The position numbers and the translations under genes were made by a program. The notes beneath the pieces are model-generated. The model was given only the letters and a program-made list of their open reading frames with translations, was not told the DNA's origin and did no database searches. Of a stretch of DNA of 64,000 bases, positions 8,920-17,445 are shown one piece after another. This stretch comes from Defluviitaleaceae bacterium (lineage in GTDB: Bacteria > Bacillota > Clostridia > Lachnospirales > WRAX01), in contig WRAC01000006.1 of assembly GCA_009780415.1 (NCBI GenBank), positions 1 to 64,000 on the forward strand, read 5' to 3'. How positions within the stretch are numbered: the first letter of the stretch is position 1; each line of letters begins with the position of its first letter.

Positions 8920-10194
8920 TTATTTATAATAGTCAAATTCCATATCGTAAATCTTAACGGTGTCGCCGTCTATGGCGCCTTGGCGCTCCAGTTCGGCTAT
9001 GATGCCGCGGTCGCGGAGGTATTTTTGGAAAAAGGCCATGCCGGCTTCGGTATCCAGGTTGGTGTATCCGATCATTTTCTCTACGCCAATACCGCTTACA
9101 ACGTAGCAGCCGTCGTGGGGCTTGTGTACGGTGAAGGGCGGGGAAGCTTTTAAATCGGGAGTATCGTCGAAATCCTCGGAAAAGGTAATTTCATCGGGCG
9201 CGGCCTGGATTATTCCGGCTAATTCGGACATTAAGGTTTGCAAGCCCTCGCCTGTAGCGGCGGATATGGGTATGATTCGGAAGCCTTTGGGTTCGTAGGC
9301 GGATATGATACGTTCTAAATTATCGGCGGCTTCGGGGATGTCCATTTTATTAGCGGCTATAATACGAGGTTTGGCGGCAAGCGACGGGCTGTACGCGGCT
9401 AACTCGGCGTTGATGGTTTCGATGTCGGCTAGCGGGTCGTTTCCTTCTATGGCAGCCGCGTCAACGATGTGGCAGAGGACTTTGGTGCGCTCGATGTGCC
9501 CGAGGAAATCAAAGCCCAGGCCGGCGCCCTGGCTTGCGCCTTCGATAAGGCCGGGGATATCGGCTAATACGAAGTCCGCGCCGTGGTTACTGCGTACTAC
9601 GCCCAGATTGGGGGTTAGGGTAGTAAAGTGGTAGTTCGCGATTTTGGGATTGGCGTTAGTGACCATGGAGAGAAGGGTTGATTTGCCCACGTTTGGCAGG
9701 CCTACAAGACCGGCGTCTGCGATTAACTTGAGGTCCAGGTTAACACGGTATTCACGCGCGGGTTTGCCTTTTTCGGAGTATCGCGGCGCTTGGCGCACCG
9801 CGGTCGCGAATCTGGCGTTCCCTCTTCCGCCCCTGCCGCCTTTAACCAAGAGCTTTTCCATTCCATCAAGGGACATATCAGCCATTACCTTGCCGCTGGA
9901 TTCCTCGCGTATAACGGTACCGACCGGTACACGGATACGTATGTCCGCGCCTTTTTTTCCGGAACAGTTTTTTTTGCCGCCTGCCTCGCCGCTTTCCGCT
10001 TCGTGGGTGCGTTTATACTTGAAATCCATTAGAGTTGCAATGTTTTTGTCGGCGACGATGTAGACGCTGCCGCCATCGCCGCCATCACCGCCGTCCGGGC
10101 CGCCGTTAGGAACGTATTTCCCGCGGTAAAACGACACCGCGCCGTCGCCGCCCGCGCCGCCTCTTATTGTAATTTTTGCTTTGTCTATGAACAT
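8920..10194 (-). CDS. obgE: Obg/CgtA GTPase
   Basis: Obg is an essential GTPase that binds the 50S subunit and takes part in ribosome assembly and stress signalling. The glycine-rich Obg fold occupies residues 1-158 (GGDGGDGGSV, GGRGGRGN). The G domain has GLPNVGKS (165-172), DIPG (212-215) and NKMD (about 284). The C-terminal ~80 residues form the OCT domain found in Gram-positive Obg proteins. Length (424) is typical. The order rplU-prp-rpmA-obgE is the common Firmicute arrangement. A palindromic repeat lies between rpmA and obgE. Confidence 0.96.
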   Translation of the reverse strand: MFIDKAKITIRGGAGGDGAVSFYRGKYVPNGGPDGGDGGDGGSVYIVADKNIATLMDFKYKRTHEAESGEAGGKKNCSGKKGADIRIRVPVGTVIREESSGKVMADMSLDGMEKLLVKGGRGGRGNARFATAVRQAPRYSEKGKPAREYRVNLDLKLIADAGLVGLPNVGKSTLLSMVTNANPKIANYHFTTLTPNLGVVRSNHGADFVLADIPGLIEGASQGAGLGFDFLGHIERTKVLCHIVDAAAIEGNDPLADIETINAELAAYSPSLAAKPRIIAANKMDIPEAADNLERIISAYEPKGFRIIPISAATGEGLQTLMSELAGIIQAAPDEITFSEDFDDTPDLKASPPFTVHKPHDGCYVVSGIGVEKMIGYTNLDTEAGMAFFQKYLRDRGIIAELERQGAIDGDTVKIYDMEFDYYK

Positions 10195-10208
10195 GGTTAG
10201 CTCCTGGA

Positions 10209-10280
10209 AAGACCTTGGGGGGAAGGGAAACTTTTTCTAAAGCTTCCCTCCCCCCCCTGAGCGCCCGCCCCTAAGGTCTT
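10209..10280. repeat. Intergenic palindrome, AAGACCTT family, copy 1
   Basis: The element starts with AAGACCTTGGGG and ends with CCCCTAAGGTCTT, which are inverted copies of each other. Inside is a second hairpin (AGGGAAACTTT with AAAGCTTCCCT). It lies between rpmA and obgE. Two further elements with the same AAGACCTTGGGG end flank the sugar ABC ATPase gene. Confidence 0.75.
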
Positions 10281-10299
10281 TATTTATATTTCGACCCAA

Positions 10300-10596
10300 T
10301 CAGACGACCTCCGGTACTTCCACCGGATAAACCGAAGCCTGCTTTTTGTCCCTTCCCTTGCGTTCGTACTTCACGCGGCCGTCGACCAGCGCGTACAACG
10401 TGTAATTACGGCCTAAGCCCACGCCGTTTCCGGGGTGTATCCTTGTGCCGTTCTGCGTGTAAAGGATGTTGCCGGCCTTCACTATCTGCCCGTCCGCCCT
10501 TTTCGGGCCAAGACGCTTGGCTTCCGAATCCCGTCCGTTCTTTGTTGAGCCAACGCCCTTCTTATGGGCGAAAAACTGTAAATTCAGCTTGATCAT
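10300..10596 (-). CDS. rpmA: 50S ribosomal protein L27, with cleavable N-terminus
   Basis: L27 sits near the peptidyl-transferase centre of the 50S subunit. The 98-residue precursor starts [17 protein letters not shown]. The segment up to LQFFA is the Firmicute extension that Prp removes, exposing the functional HKKG N-terminus. [15 protein letters not shown] is the conserved core. The start at 10596 follows GAGGTG, which overlaps the stop of prp, so translation is probably coupled. Confidence 0.97.
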   Translation of the reverse strand: MIKLNLQFFAHKKGVGSTKNGRDSEAKRLGPKRADGQIVKAGNILYTQNGTRIHPGNGVGLGRNYTLYALVDGRVKYERKGRDKKQASVYPVEVPEVV

Positions 10597-10601
10597 TCAT
10601 T

Positions 10602-10967
10602 TCACCTCGTAAAAGTTAAAAATGTTTTCTTTTGTATTAATTTATAGCCGTGCGGTTTTTGTTCCGCTCTAAGATTAAGTCCGTATGTTTCCTTTACGGT
10701 TTCAAGACCCAGAGACAACGAGCGCAGAAGTAGTGCCGCGTTGGGTTCGTCCGCCCCGTTTAGTATCCCCGGCAGCAGACATTCGATATAGCCGCCGTCA
10801 CGGTTGTAACAATAAGAGAGCTTGCAATCCGTTAAAGCCTCCAGACTGTTTACCGTGTTTATGCACAGTATTGATACCGCCGCGCAAACGGTTCCTTCCC
10901 CGTGATTCGTAACCTTGAACCCGCAGATTTCGTTGCTTGCGGTAACGTACAGAGCCGCTTGGATCAC
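10602..10967 (-). CDS. prp: Ribosomal-processing cysteine protease Prp (shortened catalytic loop)
   Basis: Prp removes the N-terminal extension of L27 and its gene lies between rplU and rpmA, as here. The conserved VCAAVS motif carries the catalytic cysteine (Cys28 from GTG 10967) and the catalytic histidine is His22 in TNHGEG. In B. subtilis YsxB and S. aureus Prp these residues are 12 apart in sequence (GHA...DIVCA). Here they are 6 apart, so about six residues of the active-site loop are missing. The rest (LGLETVKETYGLNLR) is normal. GTG 10967 was preferred to TTG 10979 because typical members start with MI.VT-like sequence. The enzyme may be altered, but L27 keeps its extension, so function is probably retained. 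Confidence 0.88.
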   Translation of the reverse strand: MIQAALYVTASNEICGFKVTNHGEGTVCAAVSILCINTVNSLEALTDCKLSYCYNRDGGYIECLLPGILNGADEPNAALLLRSLSLGLETVKETYGLNLRAEQKPHGYKLIQKKTFLTFTR

Positions 10968-10968
10968 A

Positions 10969-11280
10969 TTATTTGACAATTGACTGTATTTTCAGGCTTG
11001 TAAACGGCTGCCTATGGCCTTTCTTCTTGTGGAAGCCTTTTTTTGATTTAAATTTATACACGATAACCTTCTTGTGTTTGCCCTGCGCCGTAACAACAGC
11101 GGACACCTTTGCGCCCGCCACATAGGGCTTGCCGACCTTTACGTCACTGCCGTCAACAACAGTCAGCACGCGGTCAAAATTGCAATTGCCGCCCTCCGCT
11201 ACATCCAGCTTCTCAACGCGGATAACGTCTCCCTCTTTAACCTTGTACTGCTTGCCGCCTGTTTCGAAAATTGCGTACAT
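10969..11280 (-). CDS. rplU: 50S ribosomal protein L21
   Basis: The 103-residue protein starts MYAIFETGGKQYKV and contains the L21 signature toward the end (YKFKSKKGFHKKKGHRQPFT). L21 binds 23S rRNA early in 50S assembly. It is first in the rplU-prp-rpmA operon, behind a consensus promoter and a leader of about 85 bases. The ribosome binding site AGGAGG is directly upstream. Confidence 0.97.
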   Translation of the reverse strand: MYAIFETGGKQYKVKEGDVIRVEKLDVAEGGNCNFDRVLTVVDGSDVKVGKPYVAGAKVSAVVTAQGKHKKVIVYKFKSKKGFHKKKGHRQPFTSLKIQSIVK

Positions 11281-11369
11281 ACATAACCTCCTCTAATGGA
11301 TTGAGTCCGGTACCCGTGGGATACGGCGCGCGTCAGCGTCTTAGCCTCTCCCGACGGTTATTGCTTAGC
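11281..11369 (-). ncRNA. 5' leader of rplU, candidate L21 leader RNA
   Basis: Between the promoter and rplU lies a leader of about 85 bases with internal complementarity (for example the GACGCTGACGCGCG region). Many Firmicutes carry an L21 leader here that mediates ribosomal-protein autoregulation. I infer this from position and size only. The consensus was not verified. Confidence 0.35.
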
Positions 11370-11375
11370 TAAAAT

Positions 11376-11404
11376 ATTATACCACCGCGCCTGTGCGTTG
11401 TCAA
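11376..11404 (-). promoter_or_regulatory. Consensus sigma-A promoter of the rplU operon
   Basis: TTGACA (11399-11404) and TATAAT (11376-11381) on the minus strand are both perfect and spaced by 17 bases. Confidence 0.9.
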
Positions 11405-11418
11405 CAAAAAAACACAGA

Positions 11419-11448
11419 TTGACAACCAAGGTTATTGTTTTGTATAAT
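11419..11448 (+). promoter_or_regulatory. Consensus promoter of the sugar ABC importer operon
   Basis: TTGACA at 11419-11424 and TATAAT at 11443-11448 are both perfect, with an 18-base spacer. It lies back to back with the rplU promoter, only 14 bases apart. Its position inside the longest open frame shows that the true start of the binding protein is further downstream. Confidence 0.9.
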
Positions 11449-11521
11449 AATAAAAACGTGTATGTCAAACACCCTATACGGGTTGTTGTACATAAATAAT
11501 AACAGAAACGGAGAGAAGTAC

Positions 11522-12604
11522 ATGAAGAGAATCATTTCCATCATGCTTGCTGCCGCTTTAATCATTTCCGCGATGGCGGGATGCAGAACAGAAGACGGCG
11601 AAGAGGGCGGTACCGCCAGAATCGGTATCTCGATGCCCACACAGTCGCTGCAGCGCTGGAATCAGGACGGCGCGAACATGAAGGCGCAGTTTGAGGCCGC
11701 CGGATATGTCGTAGATCTGCAGTTCGCGGGCGACAACGACATCCCCACTCAGATCAGCCAGCTTGAAAACATGATTGCCACAGGCGTTGACGTGCTTGTT
11801 ATCGCCGCAATTGACGCGTTCTCGCTTGGCTTCGTGCTTGAGGAAGCCGTCGCGAAGGGTATCCCGGTCATTGCCTATGACCGCCTGATTATGGACACCG
11901 CCGCTGTATCCTACTACGCCACCTTCGACAACTGGCTTGTCGGAGCCTTGCAAGGCACGTTCCTCAGAGACGCGCTTGACCTTGATAACGCCGAAGGCCC
12001 TTTCAACATCGAGCTGTTTACCGGAGACCCGGCTGACAACAACATACACTTCTTCTTTGGCGGAGCCATGGAAGTCCTTATGCCCTACATAGAGAGCGGT
12101 AAGCTCGTAGTACCCTCCGGCCAGATCGAGCAAGCCCAAGTCGCCACGCCCATGTGGAGCACCGAAAGAGCCCAGGAGCGCATGGAAAACCTTATTTCAG
12201 CCCAAGGCTACGGCCCGACCGGAACCCCGCTCCACGCCGTTCTTAGTTCCAACGATTCCGTAGCGCAGGGTATCACCAACGCCCTCCTCGCCGTAGGTTA
12301 CGACGCTGACAACTTCCCCCTCCTTACCGGGCAGGACTGTGATATCGCCAGCATGAAAAACATCCTCGCCGGACACCAGAGCATGTCCGTCTTTAAAGAC
12401 ACGCGTACCCTCGCAGCTCAGGTTGTGCTCATGGTTGACGCCTTGCTCAAAGGCGAACCCGTCCCCGTAAACGACACCGAAATCTACGATAACGGTGTAA
12501 AAGTCGTACCCTCCTTCCAGTGCGTACCCGTATTCGGCGACATCAACAACTACGTTGAGCTTTTGATTGATTCGGGATATTATACGATGGATCAGCTTCA
12601 GTAG
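11522..12604 (+). CDS. Multiple-sugar ABC transporter, substrate-binding lipoprotein (ChvE-like)
   Basis: This is the extracellular monosaccharide-binding component of an ABC importer. The signal peptide ends in a lipobox (ISAMAGC, Cys20), so it is membrane-anchored. A periplasmic-binding-protein type I fold follows ([19 protein letters not shown], then [19 protein letters not shown] and LTGQDCD). The latter features are typical of ChvE/XylF-like proteins. ATG 11522 follows GGAGAG. An upstream ATG would lie inside the promoter. Codon use is strongly biased like that of the surface protein, fitting high expression. Likely ligands are xylose, glucose, galactose or arabinose; the sequence does not decide. 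Confidence 0.92.
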   Translation: MKRIISIMLAAALIISAMAGCRTEDGEEGGTARIGISMPTQSLQRWNQDGANMKAQFEAAGYVVDLQFAGDNDIPTQISQLENMIATGVDVLVIAAIDAFSLGFVLEEAVAKGIPVIAYDRLIMDTAAVSYYATFDNWLVGALQGTFLRDALDLDNAEGPFNIELFTGDPADNNIHFFFGGAMEVLMPYIESGKLVVPSGQIEQAQVATPMWSTERAQERMENLISAQGYGPTGTPLHAVLSSNDSVAQGITNALLAVGYDADNFPLLTGQDCDIASMKNILAGHQSMSVFKDTRTLAAQVVLMVDALLKGEPVPVNDTEIYDNGVKVVPSFQCVPVFGDINNYVELLIDSGYYTMDQLQ

Positions 12605-12608
12605 AGAT

Positions 12609-12675
12609 AAGACCTTGGGGGAGCGCCGCTCCCCCGAGCCCCCTCGCAAGGGGCGCTTGCCCCTTGACCCCTTCG
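12609..12675. repeat. Intergenic palindrome, AAGACCTT family, copy 2
   Basis: The element begins AAGACCTTGGGGG and contains the hairpin GGGGGAGC / GCTCCCCC plus a second CCCC / GGGG stem, ending CCCCTTGACCCCTT. It sits between the binding-protein and ATPase genes. It could lower downstream expression, giving excess binding protein, which is common in ABC importer operons. Confidence 0.8.
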
Positions 12676-12693
12676 TTTTGGTTAAGGAGAGAT

Positions 12694-14226
12694 ATGGGTA
12701 GGACATTGTTACATATGCAGGGGATTACTAAGAGGTTCCCTGGGGTTACGGCTTTGAACGATGTCAGCCTGATGGTTGACGAGGGTGAGATCCACGCGGT
12801 TGTCGGTGAGAACGGGGCGGGAAAGTCTACGCTTATGAACGTGCTCAGCGGCGTTTTTGCGCATGGGTCTTTTGAGGGCGAGATTCTTTTTGACGGTAAA
12901 AAATGCGTGTTTCACGGTATTCCCGACAGTGAGAGGCTGGGGATTGTTATTATTCACCAGGAACTTGCGCTGGTTCCGAATATGTCCATTGCTGAGAACA
13001 TGTTTTTGGGGAATGAGCGCGGGGTTTATTTTAAGCTGAATTGGGATGAGACAAAGAAAAGGGCCGCGGAATATATGGAAATGGTGGGGCTTCGGGAATC
13101 TCCGGATACGCTGATTAAGGATATCGGGGTGGGCAAGCAGCAGCTTGTGGAGATTGCCAAGGCGCTGTCCAAGAATGTGAAGCTGTTGATTTTGGATGAG
13201 CCTACGGCTTCTTTGAATGAAGATGATTCGCAGAAGCTGTTAAAGCTGCTGCTGGAATTTAAGGCTCGGGGCATGACGTCGATATTGATTTCGCATAAGC
13301 TGGGCGAGGTTTCCCAGGTTGCCGATCATATTACGATTATCAGGGACGGCGCGGTTATTGAGACACTGGATAATAAGACCGATGAAGTGAGCGAGTGGCG
13401 AATTATACGGGGGATGGTCGGGCGTGAAATGACGGACCGGTTCCCGGGGCGCGAGGGCAATGTCGGGGAAGTGTATTTTGAGGTAAAGGATTGGACGGTG
13501 TTTCATCCGCTGTACGCGGGGCGCAAGGTTTGCGAGGATATAAATATAAATGTGCGCAGGGGCGAGGTAGTGGGCATTTCGGGCCTTATGGGAGCCGGGC
13601 GCACAGAGCTTGCGATGAGCCTGTTCGGCAAAAGCTACGGCAGTGATATCACGGGTAAGGTATTTATTAACGGGCGGGAGGTTAAGCTGAGGAATGTCAG
13701 CGACGCAATTGCCCATAAGCTGGCGTACGTGACGGAGGATAGAAAGGGCAACGGGCTTGTGCTGTCGAACCCGATACGCGTTAACAATACGCTGGCAAGC
13801 TTGGAAAATGTCAGCAATTTTGGCGTGCTGGACAAGGACAAGGAAATAAGTGTGTCAAAGGATATAAACAATAAGCTTGGGGTAAAGCTCTCAAGTATCG
13901 AGCAGCATGTGTCGAACCTTTCCGGGGGCAACCAGCAGAAAGTACTGCTTACCAAGTGGATGCTGTCGGAGCCGGAGGTCCTGATTCTGGACGAACCGAC
14001 CCGGGGCATCGACGTTGGCGCTAAATATGAAATTTACCGCATCATTAATGAGCTTGTGGCGGACGACAAAGCGATTCTGATGATTTCCTCGGAAATGCCG
14101 GAGCTGCTGGGCATGTGCGACAGGATTTACGTCATGAACGAAGGCCGCATTGTGGGGGAATTTACCCGCGAAGAAGCCACGTCCGAACTCATTATGGCGA
14201 GTATTATAAGATCAGTTAATAGTTAA
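12694..14226 (+). CDS. Multiple-sugar ABC transporter, ATP-binding subunit (MmsA/GguA type)
   Basis: The 510-residue protein has two tandem ABC domains, as in sugar importers of the CUT2 class. The first has Walker [10 protein letters not shown], Walker [12 protein letters not shown] and the signature-like [11 protein letters not shown]. The second has [10 protein letters not shown] as a degenerate Walker [10 protein letters not shown] and [15 protein letters not shown]. The [10 protein letters not shown] stretch is typical of the GguA/MmsA family. ATG 12694 was chosen because AAGGAGA lies at 12684-12690. It powers import with the neighbouring permease. Confidence 0.95.
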   Translation: MGRTLLHMQGITKRFPGVTALNDVSLMVDEGEIHAVVGENGAGKSTLMNVLSGVFAHGSFEGEILFDGKKCVFHGIPDSERLGIVIIHQELALVPNMSIAENMFLGNERGVYFKLNWDETKKRAAEYMEMVGLRESPDTLIKDIGVGKQQLVEIAKALSKNVKLLILDEPTASLNEDDSQKLLKLLLEFKARGMTSILISHKLGEVSQVADHITIIRDGAVIETLDNKTDEVSEWRIIRGMVGREMTDRFPGREGNVGEVYFEVKDWTVFHPLYAGRKVCEDININVRRGEVVGISGLMGAGRTELAMSLFGKSYGSDITGKVFINGREVKLRNVSDAIAHKLAYVTEDRKGNGLVLSNPIRVNNTLASLENVSNFGVLDKDKEISVSKDINNKLGVKLSSIEQHVSNLSGGNQQKVLLTKWMLSEPEVLILDEPTRGIDVGAKYEIYRIINELVADDKAILMISSEMPELLGMCDRIYVMNEGRIVGEFTREEATSELIMASIIRSVNS

Positions 14227-14236
14227 ATGCGAAATG

Positions 14237-14273
14237 AAGGGGTCAAGGGGCGGAGATGCGCCCCCAAGGTCTT
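14237..14273. repeat. Intergenic palindrome, AAGACCTT family, copy 3 (opposite orientation)
   Basis: Read on the minus strand it begins AAGACCTTGGGGGCGC and ends CCCCTTGACCCCTT, matching both ends of copy 2 but inverted and shorter. The stem GGGGCG / GCGCCCC is followed by a T-run at 14275-14280, so it may also act as a partial terminator before the permease gene. Confidence 0.75.
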
Positions 14274-14293
14274 ATTTTTTAGGGGGTTGGCAG

Positions 14294-15463
14294 ATGGCGA
14301 GGACTAAGGAATTATTGAGGAAAAACTCTATGCTTATCGCCTTGATATTTATTATTGTTTTATTTGAGATTGTGATAAATGTCAGAAGCGGTTCTTATCT
14401 GATAACTCCGATGAATATTACGAATTTGATTAACCAGAACAGTTATGTTGTGATACTGGCTTGCGGGATGCTTATTTGTATTTTGAGCGGCGGGAATATT
14501 GACCTTAGCGTTGGGTCGCAGGTGGTGCTGATTGGCGCGCTGGCCGGCGTGTTTTTAATAGATATGAGGATGAACGTGTGGCTGGCGATTGGGCTTTGCT
14601 TGCTGGCCGGGATTGGGCTTGGCGCGTGGCAGGGTTTTTGGATAGCCTATATGCGGATACCGGCGTTTATTGTGACGCTGGCGGGGATGATGACGTTCCG
14701 CGGAATGGCGCAGCTTATATTGGGCGGGTTTACGAAATCGCCGTTTAGGGAGGATTTTACGCGGTATTTTAATAGTTTCCTGCCGGGGGACAGGCCGGAG
14801 ATGAGGCTGCCGGTGGCGCTGACAGCTGCCGGGGTTATTTGCGCGGTGTTTATTGCGGCGCAGATAATAGGCAGGGTTAGGAAGATACGGAAGAAGTATG
14901 ATGTTGAGAAAGTGGCTGTGACGGCCGTGCGCACGGCGGTGGTTTGCGCGGTGGCGATGGGGATTGCATATATGCTGGGGCTTGACCGGGGGATTCCGGT
15001 GATATTGATATTGCTGGCGGCGGTTGTGGCGGCGTACAGTTATTATACGAAGCATACGGTGCCGGGGCGGCGGCTTTACGCCATGGGCGGCAATGAAAAA
15101 GCCGCGAAGCTGTCGGGCATAAATACAAACAGGATTTTATTCTTTGCCTATACCAATATGGGGTTTTTGTCCGCGCTGGCGGCGCTGGTTTGCGTGGCGC
15201 GGTTCAGAGCGGCGACGCCTTCGGCTGGGATGGGGTTTGAACTGGACGCAATCGGCGCGTGTTTTATTGGCGGCGCGTCGGCTTACGGCGGTATCGGGAC
15301 GATTTACGGGGCCGTCATTGGCGCGGTGTTTATGGGCGTGTTGAATATAGGCATGTCGATTGCGGGCATGGATCAATATTGGCAGAGTACGATAAAAGGC
15401 ATTGTTTTGCTGACGGCGGTTGTGTTTGATATTATGTCGAGAAAACGAAAGCAGGCGGCTTAA
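14294..15463 (+). CDS. Multiple-sugar ABC transporter, permease subunit (MmsB/GguB type)
   Basis: The 389-residue integral membrane protein has about ten hydrophobic segments and the branched-chain/sugar permease motif SGGNIDLSVGSQV near residue 60. GGASAYGGIGTIYGAVIGA near the end is characteristic of CUT2 permeases. It forms the membrane channel with the preceding ATPase. ATG 14294 was taken because upstream codons fall inside the palindromic repeat and a GGGGGT site precedes the ATG. Confidence 0.93.
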   Translation: MARTKELLRKNSMLIALIFIIVLFEIVINVRSGSYLITPMNITNLINQNSYVVILACGMLICILSGGNIDLSVGSQVVLIGALAGVFLIDMRMNVWLAIGLCLLAGIGLGAWQGFWIAYMRIPAFIVTLAGMMTFRGMAQLILGGFTKSPFREDFTRYFNSFLPGDRPEMRLPVALTAAGVICAVFIAAQIIGRVRKIRKKYDVEKVAVTAVRTAVVCAVAMGIAYMLGLDRGIPVILILLAAVVAAYSYYTKHTVPGRRLYAMGGNEKAAKLSGINTNRILFFAYTNMGFLSALAALVCVARFRAATPSAGMGFELDAIGACFIGGASAYGGIGTIYGAVIGAVFMGVLNIGMSIAGMDQYWQSTIKGIVLLTAVVFDIMSRKRKQAA

Positions 15464-15464
15464 T

Positions 15465-15818
15465 ATGCTGGAACCACTTATTGAAAAGTTTTTACCGGAA
15501 CTGATACATCTTTTGGAACTTCTGGGTATTGCCATAATTACCGTTGGATCGATAAAAACATTTTATATATACATAAGATCACGTTTCAAGCCAACAAACG
15601 CCAACATTAAGGTTATGCTGGGTAAATCCCTGGAATTGGGCCTGGAATATAAAATGGGCGCGGAGATACTTAAAACAGTGCTGATACGCGATATGAGCGA
15701 GATATGGATACTGGGCTCAATTATCGTGCTGCGCGCCATGCTTTCGATATTACTGCATTATGAAATACGTACGGAACTGAGTAAAGAGCAGTTGGATAAG
15801 AAAAAGGCGGGGTTATAG
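15465..15818 (+). CDS. DUF1622 membrane protein
   Basis: The 117-residue protein has two or three membrane segments (IHLLELLGIAIITVGSI, then IWILGSIIVLRAMLSILL). It keeps the pattern LGLEYKMGAEILKTVLIRDMSEI characteristic of DUF1622, a family of small inner-membrane proteins of unknown role. It starts one base after the permease stop, but is probably a passenger of that operon. Its 3' end overlaps the convergent DUF2461 gene by 6 bases. Confidence 0.85.
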   Translation: MLEPLIEKFLPELIHLLELLGIAIITVGSIKTFYIYIRSRFKPTNANIKVMLGKSLELGLEYKMGAEILKTVLIRDMSEIWILGSIIVLRAMLSILLHYEIRTELSKEQLDKKKAGL

Positions 15819-16490
15819 CTCCCGGCGTTCTTCGCATTTTATCAGGAAGCCGTAGATGGGCGCCAGGGTTTGGAAGCCTTCCGCGACTGTGCCGGCAAGG
15901 TTGTTTGAATAGAGCAGATTAAAATCGTCGCTGTACCGGGTAAAGGAGATAGATTTTCGGTCCAGCCAGTTTTTAAGGTTTTCCGGCGCTTCGGGGTGCC
16001 GGCTTTTTTTATACAGGTCGCCTTCGATTTGGAAAGCGGTTTGTGTTTCGTACGCCCGGAGGGCTTTTTTGAAATCATCGTCACCGGAGAGTATAAGCTT
16101 CCGGAAGCTTATCATGCTGGCGGTGTCCGCGGCATAGTAGCCGCAGCCGTACAGGAAGTTTTCCGGGGAAATAACAAAGAAAAATTCCGGCAGGTTAACG
16201 TTTTTTTTGCGTACGAACATAGTCCACATATGGTCGCGGAACAGGGATTTATCCTTGGAAAAACGGGAATCGCGCCAAATGCGCGATACGGAGCCGCCGA
16301 CGCGGGGCTGGCAGAGGAGTTTTGCGTCGATTTTCAACAGTGTGGGCGTAAGGGCCTCGGTAAGCGAAATAAGCGGCGCGAGGACATGCTCTGCGTACAG
16401 GTTTTTGTTTTCCTCAAACCAGGCCTTGTCGTTGCGGAGTTTGTTTTCAATCAGAAAATCTAAAGTTTTTTGTGAAAAGTGCGTAAACAT
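15813..16490 (-). CDS. DUF2461 family protein
   Basis: The 225-residue protein starts MFTHFSQKTLDFLIENKLRND and contains WFEENK, FRIWRDSRFSKDKSLF-like (here SRIWRDSRFSKDKSLFRDH) and a GCGYYAAD stretch. These are hallmarks of the DUF2461/TIGR02453 family. No function is established. ATG 16490 follows GAGGAT. The longer frame upstream has no ribosome binding site. Confidence 0.88.
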   Translation of the reverse strand: MFTHFSQKTLDFLIENKLRNDKAWFEENKNLYAEHVLAPLISLTEALTPTLLKIDAKLLCQPRVGGSVSRIWRDSRFSKDKSLFRDHMWTMFVRKKNVNLPEFFFVISPENFLYGCGYYAADTASMISFRKLILSGDDDFKKALRAYETQTAFQIEGDLYKKSRHPEAPENLKNWLDRKSISFTRYSDDFNLLYSNNLAGTVAEGFQTLAPIYGFLIKCEERREL

Positions 16491-16539
16491 ATTTATCCTC
16501 TTTTTATGTTTTTGTAATTTCAGCAGCTGAAAAATGGTT

Positions 16540-17340
16540 TTAAACCAAATACCCGTGTTTGCCGATTTCAGACGGCGGATATCCCTTATATTTTTTAAAC
16601 ACCTTACAAAAATAGAACGCGTCACTGAAACCGCATGTGTACGCTGTTTCGGAGATTGTGGCCTTTTCAATCAGCAACTTGTCCGCCGCGTGGTTTATGC
16701 GGATCTTATTAATATACTCGTTAATTGTGGTGCCTTCGGTTGATTTAAACAGCGCGCCCAGATAAACGTCGTTCAAGCTGACCATCTTTGCAAGCTGTTT
16801 AAGCGACAGGCGCGTGTCAAAATTCTCGTTGATGAAATCCTTAACAATCTCAACTCGGGCGTCAAAGGAGGCGGCGGGTTTCCGCTGATGCACGCGCCGT
16901 ATCAGCTCGCAAAAAATCTGCAAAGTAACCGCCCTTGCCTCAATGCGGTATAAGTCATTTTTCTCAATCCAGCACCTTGTTAACTGTTTGAAAAGATAAA
17001 TCAGCCGCTGGTCAAAGCCTATGGTGTTTTTCTGCGCAAGGGGCAAGCTATTGCTGTTACCCGCGCCGTCGTAATCAATAAGCCAAAAATTTACGGCAAA
17101 CAGCTCCATCGGCTCAATCTGGGACGATCTGGCTTCGCGGGTCGTGCCGGGCGTAAAATACAACACATCGCCGGCGCACACAGGCACTTCGTGACCGTTA
17201 ATATAATAAATACCCTTGCCGCCGATGACATAGCTGAGATCGTGGAAGTCAATAACGCTTTTCACAATCTCCCAGCCGGGATGGCATTTCCTGTATATGA
17301 AATATCCGATATCCGGTATGTAGTTATTAAATTCGTCCAT
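16540..17340 (-). CDS. AraC-family transcriptional regulator
   Basis: The 266-residue protein has an N-terminal cupin-like sensing domain (GGKGIYYINGHEVPVCAGDVLYFTPGT) and a C-terminal pair of helix-turn-helix motifs (LSLKQLAKMVSLNDVYLGALFK, then ISETAYTCGFSDAFYFCKVFKKYKG). It is divergent from the alpha-glucuronidase gene, with only about 105 bases between start codons. It probably controls xylan-side-chain use in response to a sugar. ATG 17340 was chosen since GGAG lies 6 bases upstream. A TTG at 17352 would put the start inside that site. Confidence 0.93.
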   Translation of the reverse strand: MDEFNNYIPDIGYFIYRKCHPGWEIVKSVIDFHDLSYVIGGKGIYYINGHEVPVCAGDVLYFTPGTTREARSSQIEPMELFAVNFWLIDYDGAGNSNSLPLAQKNTIGFDQRLIYLFKQLTRCWIEKNDLYRIEARAVTLQIFCELIRRVHQRKPAASFDARVEIVKDFINENFDTRLSLKQLAKMVSLNDVYLGALFKSTEGTTINEYINKIRINHAADKLLIEKATISETAYTCGFSDAFYFCKVFKKYKGYPPSEIGKHGYLV

Positions 17341-17423
17341 GGTATACTCCAATGCTGAATATTTAGAAATTACATATTTTCTTTATTATATACATGTATG
17401 GATATAGATGTCAATGGTATACT
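17339..17423. promoter_or_regulatory. Divergent control region with a repeated ATGGTATACT motif
   Basis: The 10-mer ATGGTATACT, with the palindromic core GTATAC, occurs at 17339-17348 and 17414-17423. A further palindrome ATACATGTAT lies between them at 17390-17399. One copy covers the AraC start codon and the other lies about 20 bases before the glucuronidase start. They are candidate operator sites for the AraC-type protein. Confidence 0.4.
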
Positions 17424-17445
17424 TTTATTGCTGAGGAGTGGAATT

